From the IMG/VR virus record IMGVR_UViG_3300023079_000001, positions 1 to 43,386 of that record: a DNA stretch of 43,386 bases, one strand, 5' to 3'. The notes below the pieces were generated by a model. It saw only the letters and a program-made list of their open reading frames with translations. It was not told the origin of the DNA and made no database searches. Shown in pieces: positions 15,603-26,129 of this stretch. This DNA is from a virus. How positions within the stretch are numbered: the first letter of the stretch is position 1; each line of letters opens with the position of its first letter. The translations under genes were made by a program, and so were the position numbers.

Positions 15603-17942
15603 ATGGCTGACGCAAAGCGAGTTGCAGCTCCTAGTGGAACTGGTCTTGAAGCAATTTCAGGTGTGCTGAATTTATTTGGACAGAATCAGAAACAAACTGC
15701 GACTGCAAATACTGGACCACTTGAGGCACTACTCGCTCAGTTGTCAGCACCAACAGATCCTGCACAACAACTGGCTGGATTGTTTCAGCAAGCAGGAAGC
15801 CAGATTCCAAAGTTTCAACAGGCATTTGGTAATTCTGTAGGAGCACGCACAGGTGGAAATGCACCGATGAATGCAGCTTTGCAGAATCTTTTGCAGCAGA
15901 CAACACTTGCAGGCCAGAAACAAATTGCAGACCAAGATCTCCAACGTCAGCAAATTGCAGCAAATGCAGCAGGAAATCTTGCACAAGCAACTAGGAGTGT
16001 GAATCAAACAACCTCCCCTAATACTGGAACTGCCGCCAAAGTTTTAGGAGGTATGCAGGTTCTTGGAAAGTTAGGAATCACAGACAAAGTTAGGAATGGT
16101 TTGTTAGGAAGTGGAGTAGATGCAGTTTCTGATGGAAGCGCCCTCTTCTCAGGAACTCCGTATGCTTCATACATTCCAGAATTTGGGAACAATGTATTCT
16201 CTACTGCAAGTGAATCTTCTTTGGGAGAAGGTCTTGCCTCAATGGATTGGGGAAATATTCTCTCCGATGCAGGATCTAGTTTCCTAACTGATTCAGCAAC
16301 AGACATTGCCTCTAGTGCAGCAGGTGATGTTGCAAGTGAAGCCGGCGGAAACTTCTTATCTGATGCATGGGAAGGAGTTTCTAATTTCTTCGGCTGGGCA
16401 GATGGTGGATTGATTGGTCGTGATGATCCAGATGATGACAAGTCACGAAAGGAAATGATTGCCAGACTTAATGCGAAACGAGAGAAACAAAAGTCTGGTG
16501 GAATCGGAGAAGATTCACGATACAGCAGCGGAGATAAAGAACTTGTCTCAGAAAATACTCACTACAATCGTGGTGGAATTCTCAAGGTAGAGAAAGCATT
16601 GCGGGATGCTGGAGTTGGATATGCAGATGGTGGATCTGTTAGATCTGGTGGAGGTCGAGCAAGTTCTCGTCCAACATTTACTCCAGTAACTAGGGCAACA
16701 ACAGCAGCAATTAATTCCAGTGGACAACGTCCCTCTTCTACAGCAGCAGGAAATACAGGAAGTAAAGTTTCTGGTGGTGGCGGTGGAAATGGATTATCTG
16801 ACCGAGACAATATTGGATTCGGAGACGGAAATAGTTTCGATTTCGGAAGTATTCCAGTTGGTGGGGCTGTAGGTCCTACTGCTGGAGTTGGAACTTTGGG
16901 ATCAGGAAACATTGGAACTGGAGTTCCTAGTTGGGCAATTGGACTTCTTGGTTCTGCACTTGGATTGAATCCCCTACTCTCTTTTGCACTGAAGCAAGGG
17001 AATGATTATCTCTATCGCAATGATCCACTGAATCCACGTGCGGACGGAACAAAAGATCCATTGAAGCCCGCACTTCCAGACAATTCAGAGAATGCTGGAA
17101 AGGTAAATGATGCCTTCGAAGGAATTGGCGGTGTTCCAGGTCTTGGTGGTGATGGAAACTACGGAGACCTTGGTGGTGGATTAGGTGGATTTGGAAATGA
17201 ATTCGGTGGTGGCTACGGAAACACAGGAGATTTTGGAGGTGATGGTGGATTCGGAAGTGGAATTGATTTAGGAACTCCAGGAGATTTCGGAGATTTTGGT
17301 GGTGGCGGACTTGGTGGTGGAATTAGTGGAGGTGATTTCGGTGGTGGATCTGGAGGTGGATGTGTTCACGTAGATTCTACTCTTTCCTGCGGTCGTCGTG
17401 CGGGAGATATTAGAGTTGGTGATACATTAGAACTTGCAGATGAAGTAACTCTGGAAGCCAGTTCGGGAGTCGTGAATTATTCCGAGAAGAAAGTGATGCC
17501 TGGCTGGAAACTCACAGCTGGTGGAATCTCACTAGTCTGCTCAGATTCTGCTCCTATTCCAACTCGCCGTGGATTGAAAACTCCTCCAGAATTGTTGCAT
17601 GAATATGTTGCAGTTCTCCTAGAGAATGGAGAAATGGGCTGGTTCCAAGTTACTGCGACACCAATCGGACCTATTGAAGTCCAGCACATTTCCGTGAGTG
17701 ACAAATGTTTCTGGGCTGGAGAATCCTACAAAGGATTTATCTTGCACCACAACAAGTTCGTATTTGAGTTTGCAGAAGGTGGAAAGATTCAAGGACCTGG
17801 AACAAAGACAAGTGATTCGATTCCAGCCATGCTTTCCAAAGGAGAATACATTATTCCTGCAGATGTAGTTGATGCGGTAGGTGCACAATTCTTCGACCAT
17901 CTGAAAGCACAATTCCACACAATGACGAAGGAAGGGAAGTAA
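15603..17942 (+). CDS. Internal virion protein with embedded Hint (intein-like) domain
   Basis: The 779-aa protein has an N-terminal Gln/Ala-rich helical region (1-150), a mixed region with several DGG-type turns, a glycine-rich linker (about 510-586), a Hint domain (587-717) and a C-terminal tail (718-779). The tail holds the phage motif GPGTKTSDSIPAMLSKGEY, common at the ends of virion or tape-measure-like proteins. As first of three large genes after the tail hub it probably is an ejection (internal core) protein. The Hint domain suggests self-processing that would free the 62-residue tail or splice the flanks (see separate entry). Confidence 0.8.
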   Translation: MADAKRVAAPSGTGLEAISGVLNLFGQNQKQTATANTGPLEALLAQLSAPTDPAQQLAGLFQQAGSQIPKFQQAFGNSVGARTGGNAPMNAALQNLLQQTTLAGQKQIADQDLQRQQIAANAAGNLAQATRSVNQTTSPNTGTAAKVLGGMQVLGKLGITDKVRNGLLGSGVDAVSDGSALFSGTPYASYIPEFGNNVFSTASESSLGEGLASMDWGNILSDAGSSFLTDSATDIASSAAGDVASEAGGNFLSDAWEGVSNFFGWADGGLIGRDDPDDDKSRKEMIARLNAKREKQKSGGIGEDSRYSSGDKELVSENTHYNRGGILKVEKALRDAGVGYADGGSVRSGGGRASSRPTFTPVTRATTAAINSSGQRPSSTAAGNTGSKVSGGGGGNGLSDRDNIGFGDGNSFDFGSIPVGGAVGPTAGVGTLGSGNIGTGVPSWAIGLLGSALGLNPLLSFALKQGNDYLYRNDPLNPRADGTKDPLKPALPDNSENAGKVNDAFEGIGGVPGLGGDGNYGDLGGGLGGFGNEFGGGYGNTGDFGGDGGFGSGIDLGTPGDFGDFGGGGLGGGISGGDFGGGSGGGCVHVDSTLSCGRRAGDIRVGDTLELADEVTLEASSGVVNYSEKKVMPGWKLTAGGISLVCSDSAPIPTRRGLKTPPELLHEYVAVLLENGEMGWFQVTATPIGPIEVQHISVSDKCFWAGESYKGFILHHNKFVFEFAEGGKIQGPGTKTSDSIPAMLSKGEYIIPADVVDAVGAQFFDHLKAQFHTMTKEGK
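17361..17753 (+). other. Hint / intein-like domain (residues 587-717)
   Basis: Block A begins at Cys587 (CVHVDSTLSCGRRAGDIRVG then DTLEL), as in Hedgehog/intein domains. The end shows VQHISVSDKCFWAGE and ILHHN, finishing with His716-Asn717 just as a C-terminal intein junction does. At 131 residues it is the size of mini-inteins and bacterial intein-like domains, without a homing endonuclease. The residue after Asn717 is Lys, not Cys/Ser/Thr, so normal splicing is unlikely and C-terminal cleavage is more plausible. The usual block B TxxH is replaced by SDSAP, which may be a trait of this subfamily. Confidence 0.8.
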
Positions 17943-17944
17943 TC

Positions 17945-19672
17945 ATGGCTGGCTTCAATCCACTTGATCTTCTCCAACAAGCTGTTGCAGCCACCAATCA
18001 AAGTAACGTGGAATTGGAGCAAGGTGCAGCAGATCTTGGAATGGTGAATCAGCAGATTCTTGGGCTTCTCACGAAGAGCCAAACTGAAATGGCAGGTGCA
18101 GTACAAGATGCTCAGAAAGTTGCAGGCCAGAAAGCTGCAATTGATTACGCACGTAATTCACAGATGGAAAAGATTCAGCGATTGTATCGACTGGATCCAG
18201 AACAAGTGAACTACGCAGTTGCTCAAGATATGGCAGCGTATGAAAAGACAAGGGATGCCAGAGTTGCAACACGCGCAGAGTATGACAACCTGAATTCAAA
18301 AGATTTTCTCACTAACCCACTTGGTTGGATTGTTGCTCAAACGAAACTTCCTCAGGTGGCAGCACAGAACAATGCATTAGCAGATCAAGAAGATGAAGCT
18401 CTGCAAGATATCCGAGTCAGGCAGGAACTCTTTGGAGCAACAAAGAATACAGTAGTTGCAAACACTGCTGATGCAATTCAAGCAAATCAACTTGATGAGG
18501 CAGCAGTTAAGGCACGGGCAGGTATGGCTGATTTGGATCAGCAGACAGCAAAGAATCTTGCATTGGTTTCAGCTGGCAAACTCCAGCAGATTCAACTTGC
18601 AGACAAGATTGGAGACAATAAGAGATCTACAATTGGTCTAGCAATTTCTGCTCTTGGTGCAGATGAAGCTAGGAAAGCTAGACTGGAAGCTAAAGAAGGC
18701 CAGACAGAATATCGGGAACTTCAGCGTCTCATGCTGAAAGAGAAACTTGATGAGATTAAAGGAAGGCAAGAAGAGAAGGATCGTTTCAATGAGCGGTTCA
18801 AAATTATCTCTGACTCTCTTGGTCACTCAGTTCCAATGACTACAGATCGTCTCAAGACTCTTCCGCAGAAAGAACAGAGTGCTTGGATTGATGCCGCACA
18901 ATCTAGTGGTTATGGTTCTGGACTTGGTGATGCAGTTCTCTTCTTTCAACAAAAACAAAATCTGCGGTCGACAGAGAATTCCAGTTTGCAGGGAGTAGCC
19001 AACAAGATTGATGGAGCAGCTAAAGTTCTAGCTCCAAATATTCTTGGTGGTATGCGTGCAATGGATCCGACAGGAAAGACAAAGATTACTGAAGAACAGA
19101 TTCGTGATGCGACATACAAAGCATATAAAGATTCTGTTGTTGCCTCAATGGCCAGCGACGAAAAAGTTGGGGACGATCTTTCCTCACCTAAGTGGGATAA
19201 GACATATAATGTCTATGTTGCGCCATTCACTAGCTTCAACAAGGCAATTGAAACTCAGCCAGGTCTTGCTCCACTGAAGAATAATGCAGTCAAACAGCAA
19301 CTTGATATACTTGCCGCAGCAGGAACTGTGCGTGGAGATAATCTAACTTCCGATCAGCAACAACAAGTCTTCTCTGCAATTCAAAATAAAGTCGAGAAGA
19401 AGGAAATGACAAGTGCTCAAGCTGCGGCAGAGATTTCCACATTCATGAAGTATGCTTCTGGATTCAATCTTGGGATCAACAAGTACAGTTTGTTTGGATT
19501 GCCAGATCAACAGAAATATATGTACACTCTTCCAGGTGCAAAAGATAAAGTTGATCTGTTGAATCCTGGTGCAGTTGAAAATGCATTGATGAGAAACATC
19601 AAAGATAAATACGCTGCAGAATACACACAACTCGGTGTGTTTAGGAATTCTCCTGGCTGGGCAATCCGCTGA
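17945..19672 (+). CDS. Internal virion protein (575 aa)
   Basis: Largely helical and rich in Ala, Gln, Lys and Glu, with long coiled-coil-like stretches (about residues 160-290, for example LEAKEGQTEYRELQRLMLKE). It has no signal peptide or membrane segment. It lies between the Hint-containing protein and the 1681-aa protein, the usual place of podovirus core/ejection proteins (compare T7 gp15). It starts 3 bases after the preceding stop, with GAAGGGAAG as ribosome-binding site. Role by position: part of the internal core ejected into the periplasm. Confidence 0.75.
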   Translation: MAGFNPLDLLQQAVAATNQSNVELEQGAADLGMVNQQILGLLTKSQTEMAGAVQDAQKVAGQKAAIDYARNSQMEKIQRLYRLDPEQVNYAVAQDMAAYEKTRDARVATRAEYDNLNSKDFLTNPLGWIVAQTKLPQVAAQNNALADQEDEALQDIRVRQELFGATKNTVVANTADAIQANQLDEAAVKARAGMADLDQQTAKNLALVSAGKLQQIQLADKIGDNKRSTIGLAISALGADEARKARLEAKEGQTEYRELQRLMLKEKLDEIKGRQEEKDRFNERFKIISDSLGHSVPMTTDRLKTLPQKEQSAWIDAAQSSGYGSGLGDAVLFFQQKQNLRSTENSSLQGVANKIDGAAKVLAPNILGGMRAMDPTGKTKITEEQIRDATYKAYKDSVVASMASDEKVGDDLSSPKWDKTYNVYVAPFTSFNKAIETQPGLAPLKNNAVKQQLDILAAAGTVRGDNLTSDQQQQVFSAIQNKVEKKEMTSAQAAAEISTFMKYASGFNLGINKYSLFGLPDQQKYMYTLPGAKDKVDLLNPGAVENALMRNIKDKYAAEYTQLGVFRNSPGWAIR

Positions 19673-19696
19673 ATTTGAAGTAACAGGAAATACATC

Positions 19697-22600
19697 ATGG
19701 CTGACAATGCATATGTTACCCCTTCCCTGCTTGGCTCAGATACTGTGGATATGCAAGCTGGAATCTTTTCTCGCTTGGGTGACGCAGCAACTAAAGGAGT
19801 TTATGGTGCAGCTGTTTCTGGGGGACTTAGCATTGTCAACACATTCTTGGATTACACAGGACAGGAAGCAATTGATACTGCCAAAACAATTCGAGACTTC
19901 GATGAAGATTACGGGAACTATTACGAAGAGAATAAAGACATCATCGACCTCGGTGGATTTGTTGCAACTAGCATTGTTCCTGGAATGCTTGGCGTTAAGG
20001 CATTGAAACTTGCAAGAACAGGTGAAGCTCTTGGTCCTATTTCACGTGCATTGAACTTTGCAGCCACGCCAGCACAGCGGAATCTTGCAAAGGGATTGGA
20101 AGCTCTTGGTAGATCTGGCGGCACACTAACTGCTGAAGTTCAATCTGCTAAGCGTGCAAGACTTGCTTGGGAAACAGCAGATCAAGTACTAGTTAGTGCT
20201 GCTACAGAACTTGGTGTTCTGGCGATGATGAATGATTCACCAATCTTTGAGAATGATACTGCAGCCGACTTTGTCAAGAACATCGTAATCGGTTCTGTAT
20301 TTGGTGGAGCGATTGGTGGAGTTTTCTCTGCATTTGAAACTCGTGGAATTATGAAGGCAGCCGGCCGACAAATTGAAGCAGGCCAGAGAACCTTTGATGT
20401 TGTGTCAGATCCTGCAAAGTATGGCCTCAAGAAGGCAGATGAAATTCTCACCTTCACAGAGAACTTGTTGAAACTTCCCGACAATTTCTACGACATTAAC
20501 TTCAGCTACAAACTTGGTAAAAAGACACACTATCAAGGTCTTCCAACTTCTGAAGCATTCAAGAAGTCCCGGACTGGTGCAGAGAAACTTGCAACTGAGC
20601 AAGCGAAGATAAAGTTTAATGAGCTTGCACAAGGCGCAGAGAATACTGGCAATGCAATGTTTGAATTCATTGCGAAGAAGATGCAAGAAGGTCGTGAAGC
20701 TGGACACTCCGCAGAAACAATTGCAGACACAATTGGTGGATACTTGCAAGGAGTCAAGAGTATTTCTAGCTTGGATTTTGAGTCTGCATCTGTAGAAGCT
20801 CCGAAACAATTCTTCGTCAACTTGAAGCCGAAACATTTGGGAGATATGTTCTCTGATGTTCGTGGAACTAGCACAGGTAAGAAAGCCTACTACCTAACTA
20901 CTACTGACCCACGCCAAATTAAATCAGGAAGCATGGAGCGTCTTGGATATGGTAGTGTTGGTGAAGCATTCGAAGATGGATATGATATGGTCTACAATAA
21001 GGCCGGATTTGTTTCCATCAATCCTAAGTCTAAGGTGATCAAGAATACACCAGACATGGCACTGAAGAATGATTTCTACATGGATCTGGAAACTGGCTCA
21101 CTTACTCCAGACATTGTTCTGACTGGTGGAGACATCCTAAAGAAAGCTGGAGACTTCAAGGCCTTCAAAGATTCTGTTACTGTCTCAGGAAAACATTTCT
21201 CTCAGGTAGCAAGCAAGAGTTTGGATTTGAATGGCTCTGCACTTGAAGCAAGTACTAGATTTATGTGGGCAAGTAGTGACGCATTAACTGATGCAAGTTT
21301 CAAGAAGATGACAATTGAGTGGAATGATTTCCCTCTTCTCGACCGGGCAAAAGGAATTGCAGAATTGGCATTGGATAGTGACACTGCAATCAGAATGCCC
21401 GACGGAAGTTTGCAAAAGTTCATTGACCTTGTAAATATTCCAGAGTTTGTGAATGAATTAAAACTTCAAGCTCTCCGTGATCAACTAGATACAGGACCAC
21501 AGAAGTGGCATGATGTTCGCCACATTCAAGCACATCTTAATGTGTCAAGAGAGTGGTTTGAAACTGGAGTAGCAAATAATTTCGCAGTAGTTCCTGAGCA
21601 GCTGAAAGAAGCCAGAAGTCTCTCAACGTATTTCAAACCACAGACTGTGAAAATGCAATGGGATTCTGAAGCAATGCAAGTTGCTCGCCCAGATGCAGGA
21701 TTTGTCGGGCCTGCACATCTGAGCAACTACACATTAGGTCACCATTACCAACTGCAAACAAACAAGAGGACGGAACTGAATGCTTTTGAATCTGCATTTG
21801 GTGAAGATGCCAAAAGATTCCAAGAAGCAGATGATGCATTAATTGGTGGAGTTCGCAGTACTGGATCTGGTGCTGGTGAAGTCACAGCTAGTAATGCAGA
21901 TTACGGTGATCGTACTGGATTGTTTGTACAAGATACTGGTAAAGCAACTTCCCTCACCCAGCAGAAATGGAGGGATGCAGACATTAAAGCATTGTCTCCA
22001 CACATCAATGCAATACGAGATAGCAAAGAAGCTGCTGCTGAACTTGGAATTCTTACTACGGCACTGAGAAGGGATCCTGCAAAGTATTATCTAGATCATT
22101 CTGGAGATACAGCCAGACTTGTAGATCGGGAAGCCTACAAACTTCTTGAGAAACATCCAAATGATTTCCAGGATCTGGATGCTGCAATTCTCCATCTTCA
22201 GGATGGTGGAAAGAAAGGCAGCTACGCAATCCAGAACATTGAAGTAGGAGATTTCTTCCAGGCATCACGAGACATTAATAAGGTGCGTCTGAATAAGATG
22301 ACCACACTTACTAATGCACTCGGTCTTGGTAGAACAATGGATGACATGGTTATCTATGCTCCACCAGTAGATACTAGGCGGTATCCTTTCTTTGCATTTG
22401 TGCGTGCGAAAGAAAAGATTGGCAATCACACAGATCTTTCCATGATTACGGCAAAGTCTTCTGATGAATTGCGCAGCCTTGCTAACCAAGTTGGTGACGA
22501 ATACGAAGTTATCTACAATGACCAGACAAAGAGATTCTTTGAAGCCAAGGGACAGTATGATTATTCTCTGGCGATCAACGAATCCAGAGTTAATTCAGAC

Positions 22601-24742
22601 TTGCAACGTCGTGGCATTCGTGGAGACTTCTTCCCAGAAACTCGTGCACAGAATGTTCTTGAGGACTATGTTCAGTGGCATGGAAATTCCAGTGACCACT
22701 TAGTTCGTACTGGTGTGCAAGTAAAGAACAGGCAACTTCTTGCAGATATAGATTTCCTATCTACACAGTACCGGAATGTAGAAACTAGCACAGTTAACGC
22801 TTCACAGCGACAAGCTAGTAAGATTGCAGATCCGTATGATGATTATCGGAAAACAATGCTGAATATCAGCAAGCAATCTGAGTATCCTATTCTAGACAAG
22901 TTGAATGAATTCACAGATAGCATTGCAAAGAAAATGTACAGTGCGCTGGACAGCGTGAGAAATGATGTATTTGAAAAGTCTGAAGAAGGATTTTCTAACC
23001 GGTTTGCTTCTCTAGAATACACCAACAAGTTGATGGCAGATGCAGGAATTGGTACAGAGTATCAAAGCATCGAACAGATTTTGCTGGCAAATGAACGCTA
23101 TCCTAAGAATGCAATTAAGGAAGCTGTTCAGAAAGTAAACTACTGGCTGGCCACTACAACTTTGCGGTTGGATTTGGCTAACTCAATTGTGAATATTATT
23201 TCCACACCAATTATGTTGGGCACTGAGTGGAGTAGTATTAAGCGACTGGTTGCAGATGACAGCGAACTCGCAGGAAAACTTCGTGAACTTACGCACGTGA
23301 AAGTTCCCGGCCAAGATCAAGCAGTTCCTTCGCTAACCAAAACAATCTATAACGCAAGTAAGGCTTTCTGGGGACCAGAGAAAGAAGCTCTCATTAAGAG
23401 ATTTACAGACAATGGAGATATCAAAGGGATTGCTTCTCTCTATCATGAAGTTCATGGTGATCTTGCCTATAGGCCTGGACAAGAAATAAGCAAGTTCAAA
23501 GCTCAGATTGACGCAGCAGTTGAGAAGGGATCCAAGATTACTGGCAATGATTTTGCTGAAGAATTCACACGATTTGTTTCTGCACATTCGATGCTGCAAT
23601 TAACTGATCCTCTTGTTGCAGCCGGCCGAATGACAATCAAAGAGCAGAACGCATACATTTCCAGTTTCGTCAATCGAGTCCAAGGAAACTACATTTACTC
23701 TCAGCGACCTGTAGCTTTCCAAGGAACTGTGGGTGCTGCAATCTCCCTATTCCAAACATATTCATTCAATGTTCTCCAACAACTTACAAGACATATGGAG
23801 AATGGAGACAAGAAAACTCTTGCAGTTTTCGGCGGGCTGCAAGGAATGATTTACGGGCTGAATGGTTTGCCAATGTTTGATGCTATCAATACCCATCTTA
23901 TTGGCTCACTCAGTAGCAATCCACAACATCGTGATGCATACTCAGAACTCACTGGAAAAGAACTTGGTGATTGGATGCTGTTTGGTACAGCTTCTGCATT
24001 CCCACTGTTTGGAAACAAGTCACCTGCCCTCTTCTCTCGTGGAGATATTAATCCACGGAATGTAGCTTTGCTTCCATTACTTCCTCAAGATGTTCCAGCT
24101 GTGCAGGCTTCCATTAAACTTGTCGGTTCCATTACTGGCTTTGCAAAACAAGTTGGCGGTGGAGCAGATGTTTCTACTAGTTTCTTGCAAGCTCTAGAAC
24201 ATCAAGGCTGGAGTCGACCACTTGCTGGATTTGCACAGTTGCTGGCTGGAGAAAGTACCACTAGTAAAGGATCACTCATCAGTGCTGCAAATGATTTGGA
24301 AACTACAACCTGGCTTTCTAGGATTCCAGATCGCTTAGTCAACTATGGTGGAGTTTCCCGTCTTATGGGTGCAAGACCAATGGACGAAGCAATCTCTCTG
24401 AATGCGATTAACAGAATCAAAGCATACGATGCACTTGATAGGCAACGGATTGAAGCTCTCGGTCAAGTAGTCAAGACGAAACTTGGAAACAATCAGATGC
24501 CAGATGATGAAGAACTCCACGGATTTATGCAATCCTATGTTAACTCTGGTGGCAGACAGGAAACATTCTCTTCTTCAATGCAGCGTTGGAGTCGTGATGC
24601 AAATGAATCTATTGTGAATCAACTGAGCAAGAAGATGGGAAGCCAGACTTCCAGACGGTATCAGGATCTTCTTGGTGGTGAACAGATGAGAGATTACACA
24701 AGTATGGGTGGAATGCCACCACTTGCTAGTGAAGCAGAATAA
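19697..24742 (+). CDS. Large internal virion / DNA ejection protein (1681 aa)
   Basis: By far the largest gene. Such giant proteins at the end of the podovirus late operon are ejected with the DNA and form the channel through the envelope (compare T7 gp16). There are hydrophobic glycine-rich stretches that could insert in membranes (for example SVFGGAIGGVFSAF near residue 200) and long helical regions. The C-terminal quarter has the segment NYIYSQRPVAFQGTVGAAIS, of a style seen in such proteins. No lytic transglycosylase or peptidase motif could be identified by eye. The gene ends 23 bases before the bidirectional terminator. Confidence 0.8.
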   Translation: MADNAYVTPSLLGSDTVDMQAGIFSRLGDAATKGVYGAAVSGGLSIVNTFLDYTGQEAIDTAKTIRDFDEDYGNYYEENKDIIDLGGFVATSIVPGMLGVKALKLARTGEALGPISRALNFAATPAQRNLAKGLEALGRSGGTLTAEVQSAKRARLAWETADQVLVSAATELGVLAMMNDSPIFENDTAADFVKNIVIGSVFGGAIGGVFSAFETRGIMKAAGRQIEAGQRTFDVVSDPAKYGLKKADEILTFTENLLKLPDNFYDINFSYKLGKKTHYQGLPTSEAFKKSRTGAEKLATEQAKIKFNELAQGAENTGNAMFEFIAKKMQEGREAGHSAETIADTIGGYLQGVKSISSLDFESASVEAPKQFFVNLKPKHLGDMFSDVRGTSTGKKAYYLTTTDPRQIKSGSMERLGYGSVGEAFEDGYDMVYNKAGFVSINPKSKVIKNTPDMALKNDFYMDLETGSLTPDIVLTGGDILKKAGDFKAFKDSVTVSGKHFSQVASKSLDLNGSALEASTRFMWASSDALTDASFKKMTIEWNDFPLLDRAKGIAELALDSDTAIRMPDGSLQKFIDLVNIPEFVNELKLQALRDQLDTGPQKWHDVRHIQAHLNVSREWFETGVANNFAVVPEQLKEARSLSTYFKPQTVKMQWDSEAMQVARPDAGFVGPAHLSNYTLGHHYQLQTNKRTELNAFESAFGEDAKRFQEADDALIGGVRSTGSGAGEVTASNADYGDRTGLFVQDTGKATSLTQQKWRDADIKALSPHINAIRDSKEAAAELGILTTALRRDPAKYYLDHSGDTARLVDREAYKLLEKHPNDFQDLDAAILHLQDGGKKGSYAIQNIEVGDFFQASRDINKVRLNKMTTLTNALGLGRTMDDMVIYAPPVDTRRYPFFAFVRAKEKIGNHTDLSMITAKSSDELRSLANQVGDEYEVIYNDQTKRFFEAKGQYDYSLAINESRVNSDLQRRGIRGDFFPETRAQNVLEDYVQWHGNSSDHLVRTGVQVKNRQLLADIDFLSTQYRNVETSTVNASQRQASKIADPYDDYRKTMLNISKQSEYPILDKLNEFTDSIAKKMYSALDSVRNDVFEKSEEGFSNRFASLEYTNKLMADAGIGTEYQSIEQILLANERYPKNAIKEAVQKVNYWLATTTLRLDLANSIVNIISTPIMLGTEWSSIKRLVADDSELAGKLRELTHVKVPGQDQAVPSLTKTIYNASKAFWGPEKEALIKRFTDNGDIKGIASLYHEVHGDLAYRPGQEISKFKAQIDAAVEKGSKITGNDFAEEFTRFVSAHSMLQLTDPLVAAGRMTIKEQNAYISSFVNRVQGNYIYSQRPVAFQGTVGAAISLFQTYSFNVLQQLTRHMENGDKKTLAVFGGLQGMIYGLNGLPMFDAINTHLIGSLSSNPQHRDAYSELTGKELGDWMLFGTASAFPLFGNKSPALFSRGDINPRNVALLPLLPQDVPAVQASIKLVGSITGFAKQVGGGADVSTSFLQALEHQGWSRPLAGFAQLLAGESTTSKGSLISAANDLETTTWLSRIPDRLVNYGGVSRLMGARPMDEAISLNAINRIKAYDALDRQRIEALGQVVKTKLGNNQMPDDEELHGFMQSYVNSGGRQETFSSSMQRWSRDANESIVNQLSKKMGSQTSRRYQDLLGGEQMRDYTSMGGMPPLASEAE

Positions 24743-24765
24743 TTAAGTTCACAAATTTTAGATAC

Positions 24766-24799
24766 GAAAAAGCCCCCATTACGGGGGCAATTTTTTTTT
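24766..24799. terminator. Bidirectional intrinsic terminator between late and early units
   Basis: GCCCCC (24772-24777), loop ATTAC, GGGGGC (24783-24788). On the plus strand AA and nine T follow (24791-24799). On the minus strand five T (complement of 24767-24771) follow. It ends both the late operon and the opposing replication operon, whose last stop codon (24798-24800) lies just inside the T-tract. Confidence 0.95.
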
Positions 24800-26117
24800 A
24801 GGATCTAGCATCCCTGAATTCTTTTAGCAGATGATACTGAACATACAATTTATTCCCCTCCCCTACTACTTTGTTCTTCAGAATGTAACCACCTGGTGTA
24901 CTGCCTCTTGGCTTAACCCACTGAATCTTATCTGCATCTGTCAACATCATCAGAATCTTTTGCAGATCATCTTGCCGATCCAAGTTACTCATCACAATCT
25001 TCACCATGGATTTAACTTCCACAGGTCGGACAGTCTTACTCAGAATCTGGAGAACTGTATTAGCCACATCGTTGTTCTTTGCCCGGCCAAACTCTCCAAG
25101 TGCTTTCGGCATGAAGTGTTCAACATAGGAAAGGATTGTGTTGGCCAGAATAATCTCCTGAATCCCAATCTCCTTCTTCATGTTTGCTGCCGCACAAATC
25201 AAGCATAGTTTAATCAGGTGAACATGACGACGAGTTGAGTATGGATTAAATCTAACATCTTCGAGCGGCTTCGTTGTGTTGTAGAGAATTGTGTACGCAT
25301 CAAATGCTGGCTTCGTCCACTGAATAGGACCAGTGAAGTTCTCCCGAATCCACATCAATCTCTTGATGAAGTCAAGTTTCTTCTGTTCATTCAATGCATC
25401 TGGAATTGGCTTCCTAACTCCAGTAGGTTCACAATAGATTAGCAACATCCGACTCAAGAATCCCTGACCAATTGCTTCTGGTGGAAACATACTGGTGAAG
25501 TTCTCTTGTGTGTTGCCGCCGAGGATTGAAATAGTTGGCTGGTAAATTGCAAGACTCTTACTATTCTTCAGCCTGTGTTCCCATGGAAGATTCTCATCAT
25601 CCCAATCCCACAGCGACCCAAGCAGACTCTGGAATTCTAAATCTCTGCAACTCATGAAGTCATTGAATTCATCTGCCACAATGAAGACTTCTCTTGGATC
25701 GCTACCAACTACTCCATCTGCACCAAACAAATTCTCCATCACACTGGAGCCATTAACTTGTCCAGAAGAAAGATCAAACTCCTCACCTTCCAAGTCCATG
25801 AGGAACTTTTCTTTTGTCGTCTTCTGTGCAGCAAATGTTTTGTATTCAGCTGCGGCCAGAATCTTCTTTGCCATCTTGATCGCAGTAGACTTCCGAGTTC
25901 CACTCTCTCCAATAATCATTGCATAGCAGTTAGGAAAGATCTTACTTGGACCGAATGGCAACCAAGCATTCCTACCTATCAACGCACCGATGCAGCAGAT
26001 TAGACTCCACCTATGTGCGATAGCTGGGCTTTCTGTTTCACCAAGCAATTCAAAGTAGGAGTCGAAAAGATTCTTTGCTATCCCAGCTTTTGGTAAGATA
26101 GTTACTGGCGCAAGCAC
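24798..26117 (-). CDS. DUF3987-like P-loop ATPase (putative replicative helicase/primase-associated)
   Basis: The 439-aa protein has a Walker A GESGTRKST (70-78) and an acidic strand VFIVADEF (Walker B, about 142-149), with an overall pattern like the DUF3987 ATPases often linked to phage and plasmid replication. The C-terminal 100 residues may form a winged helix (ADKIQWVKPRGSTPGGYIL). A role as replicative helicase or helicase-primase partner of the DNA polymerase is inferred from the family and from the adjacent polymerase gene. The GTG start at 26117 is supported by AAGGAG 8 bases upstream. No TOPRIM or zinc-ribbon primase domain is present. Confidence 0.75.
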   Translation of the reverse strand: MLAPVTILPKAGIAKNLFDSYFELLGETESPAIAHRWSLICCIGALIGRNAWLPFGPSKIFPNCYAMIIGESGTRKSTAIKMAKKILAAAEYKTFAAQKTTKEKFLMDLEGEEFDLSSGQVNGSSVMENLFGADGVVGSDPREVFIVADEFNDFMSCRDLEFQSLLGSLWDWDDENLPWEHRLKNSKSLAIYQPTISILGGNTQENFTSMFPPEAIGQGFLSRMLLIYCEPTGVRKPIPDALNEQKKLDFIKRLMWIRENFTGPIQWTKPAFDAYTILYNTTKPLEDVRFNPYSTRRHVHLIKLCLICAAANMKKEIGIQEIILANTILSYVEHFMPKALGEFGRAKNNDVANTVLQILSKTVRPVEVKSMVKIVMSNLDRQDDLQKILMMLTDADKIQWVKPRGSTPGGYILKNKVVGEGNKLYVQYHLLKEFRDARS

Positions 26118-26129
26118 AGTATATTCTCC

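Noticed and set aside
19697-24742. Virion RNA polymerase (N4 type)
   Set aside because: The 1681-aa size prompted the check, but no T7-like polymerase motifs were seen, and its position and sequence style fit a large ejection protein.
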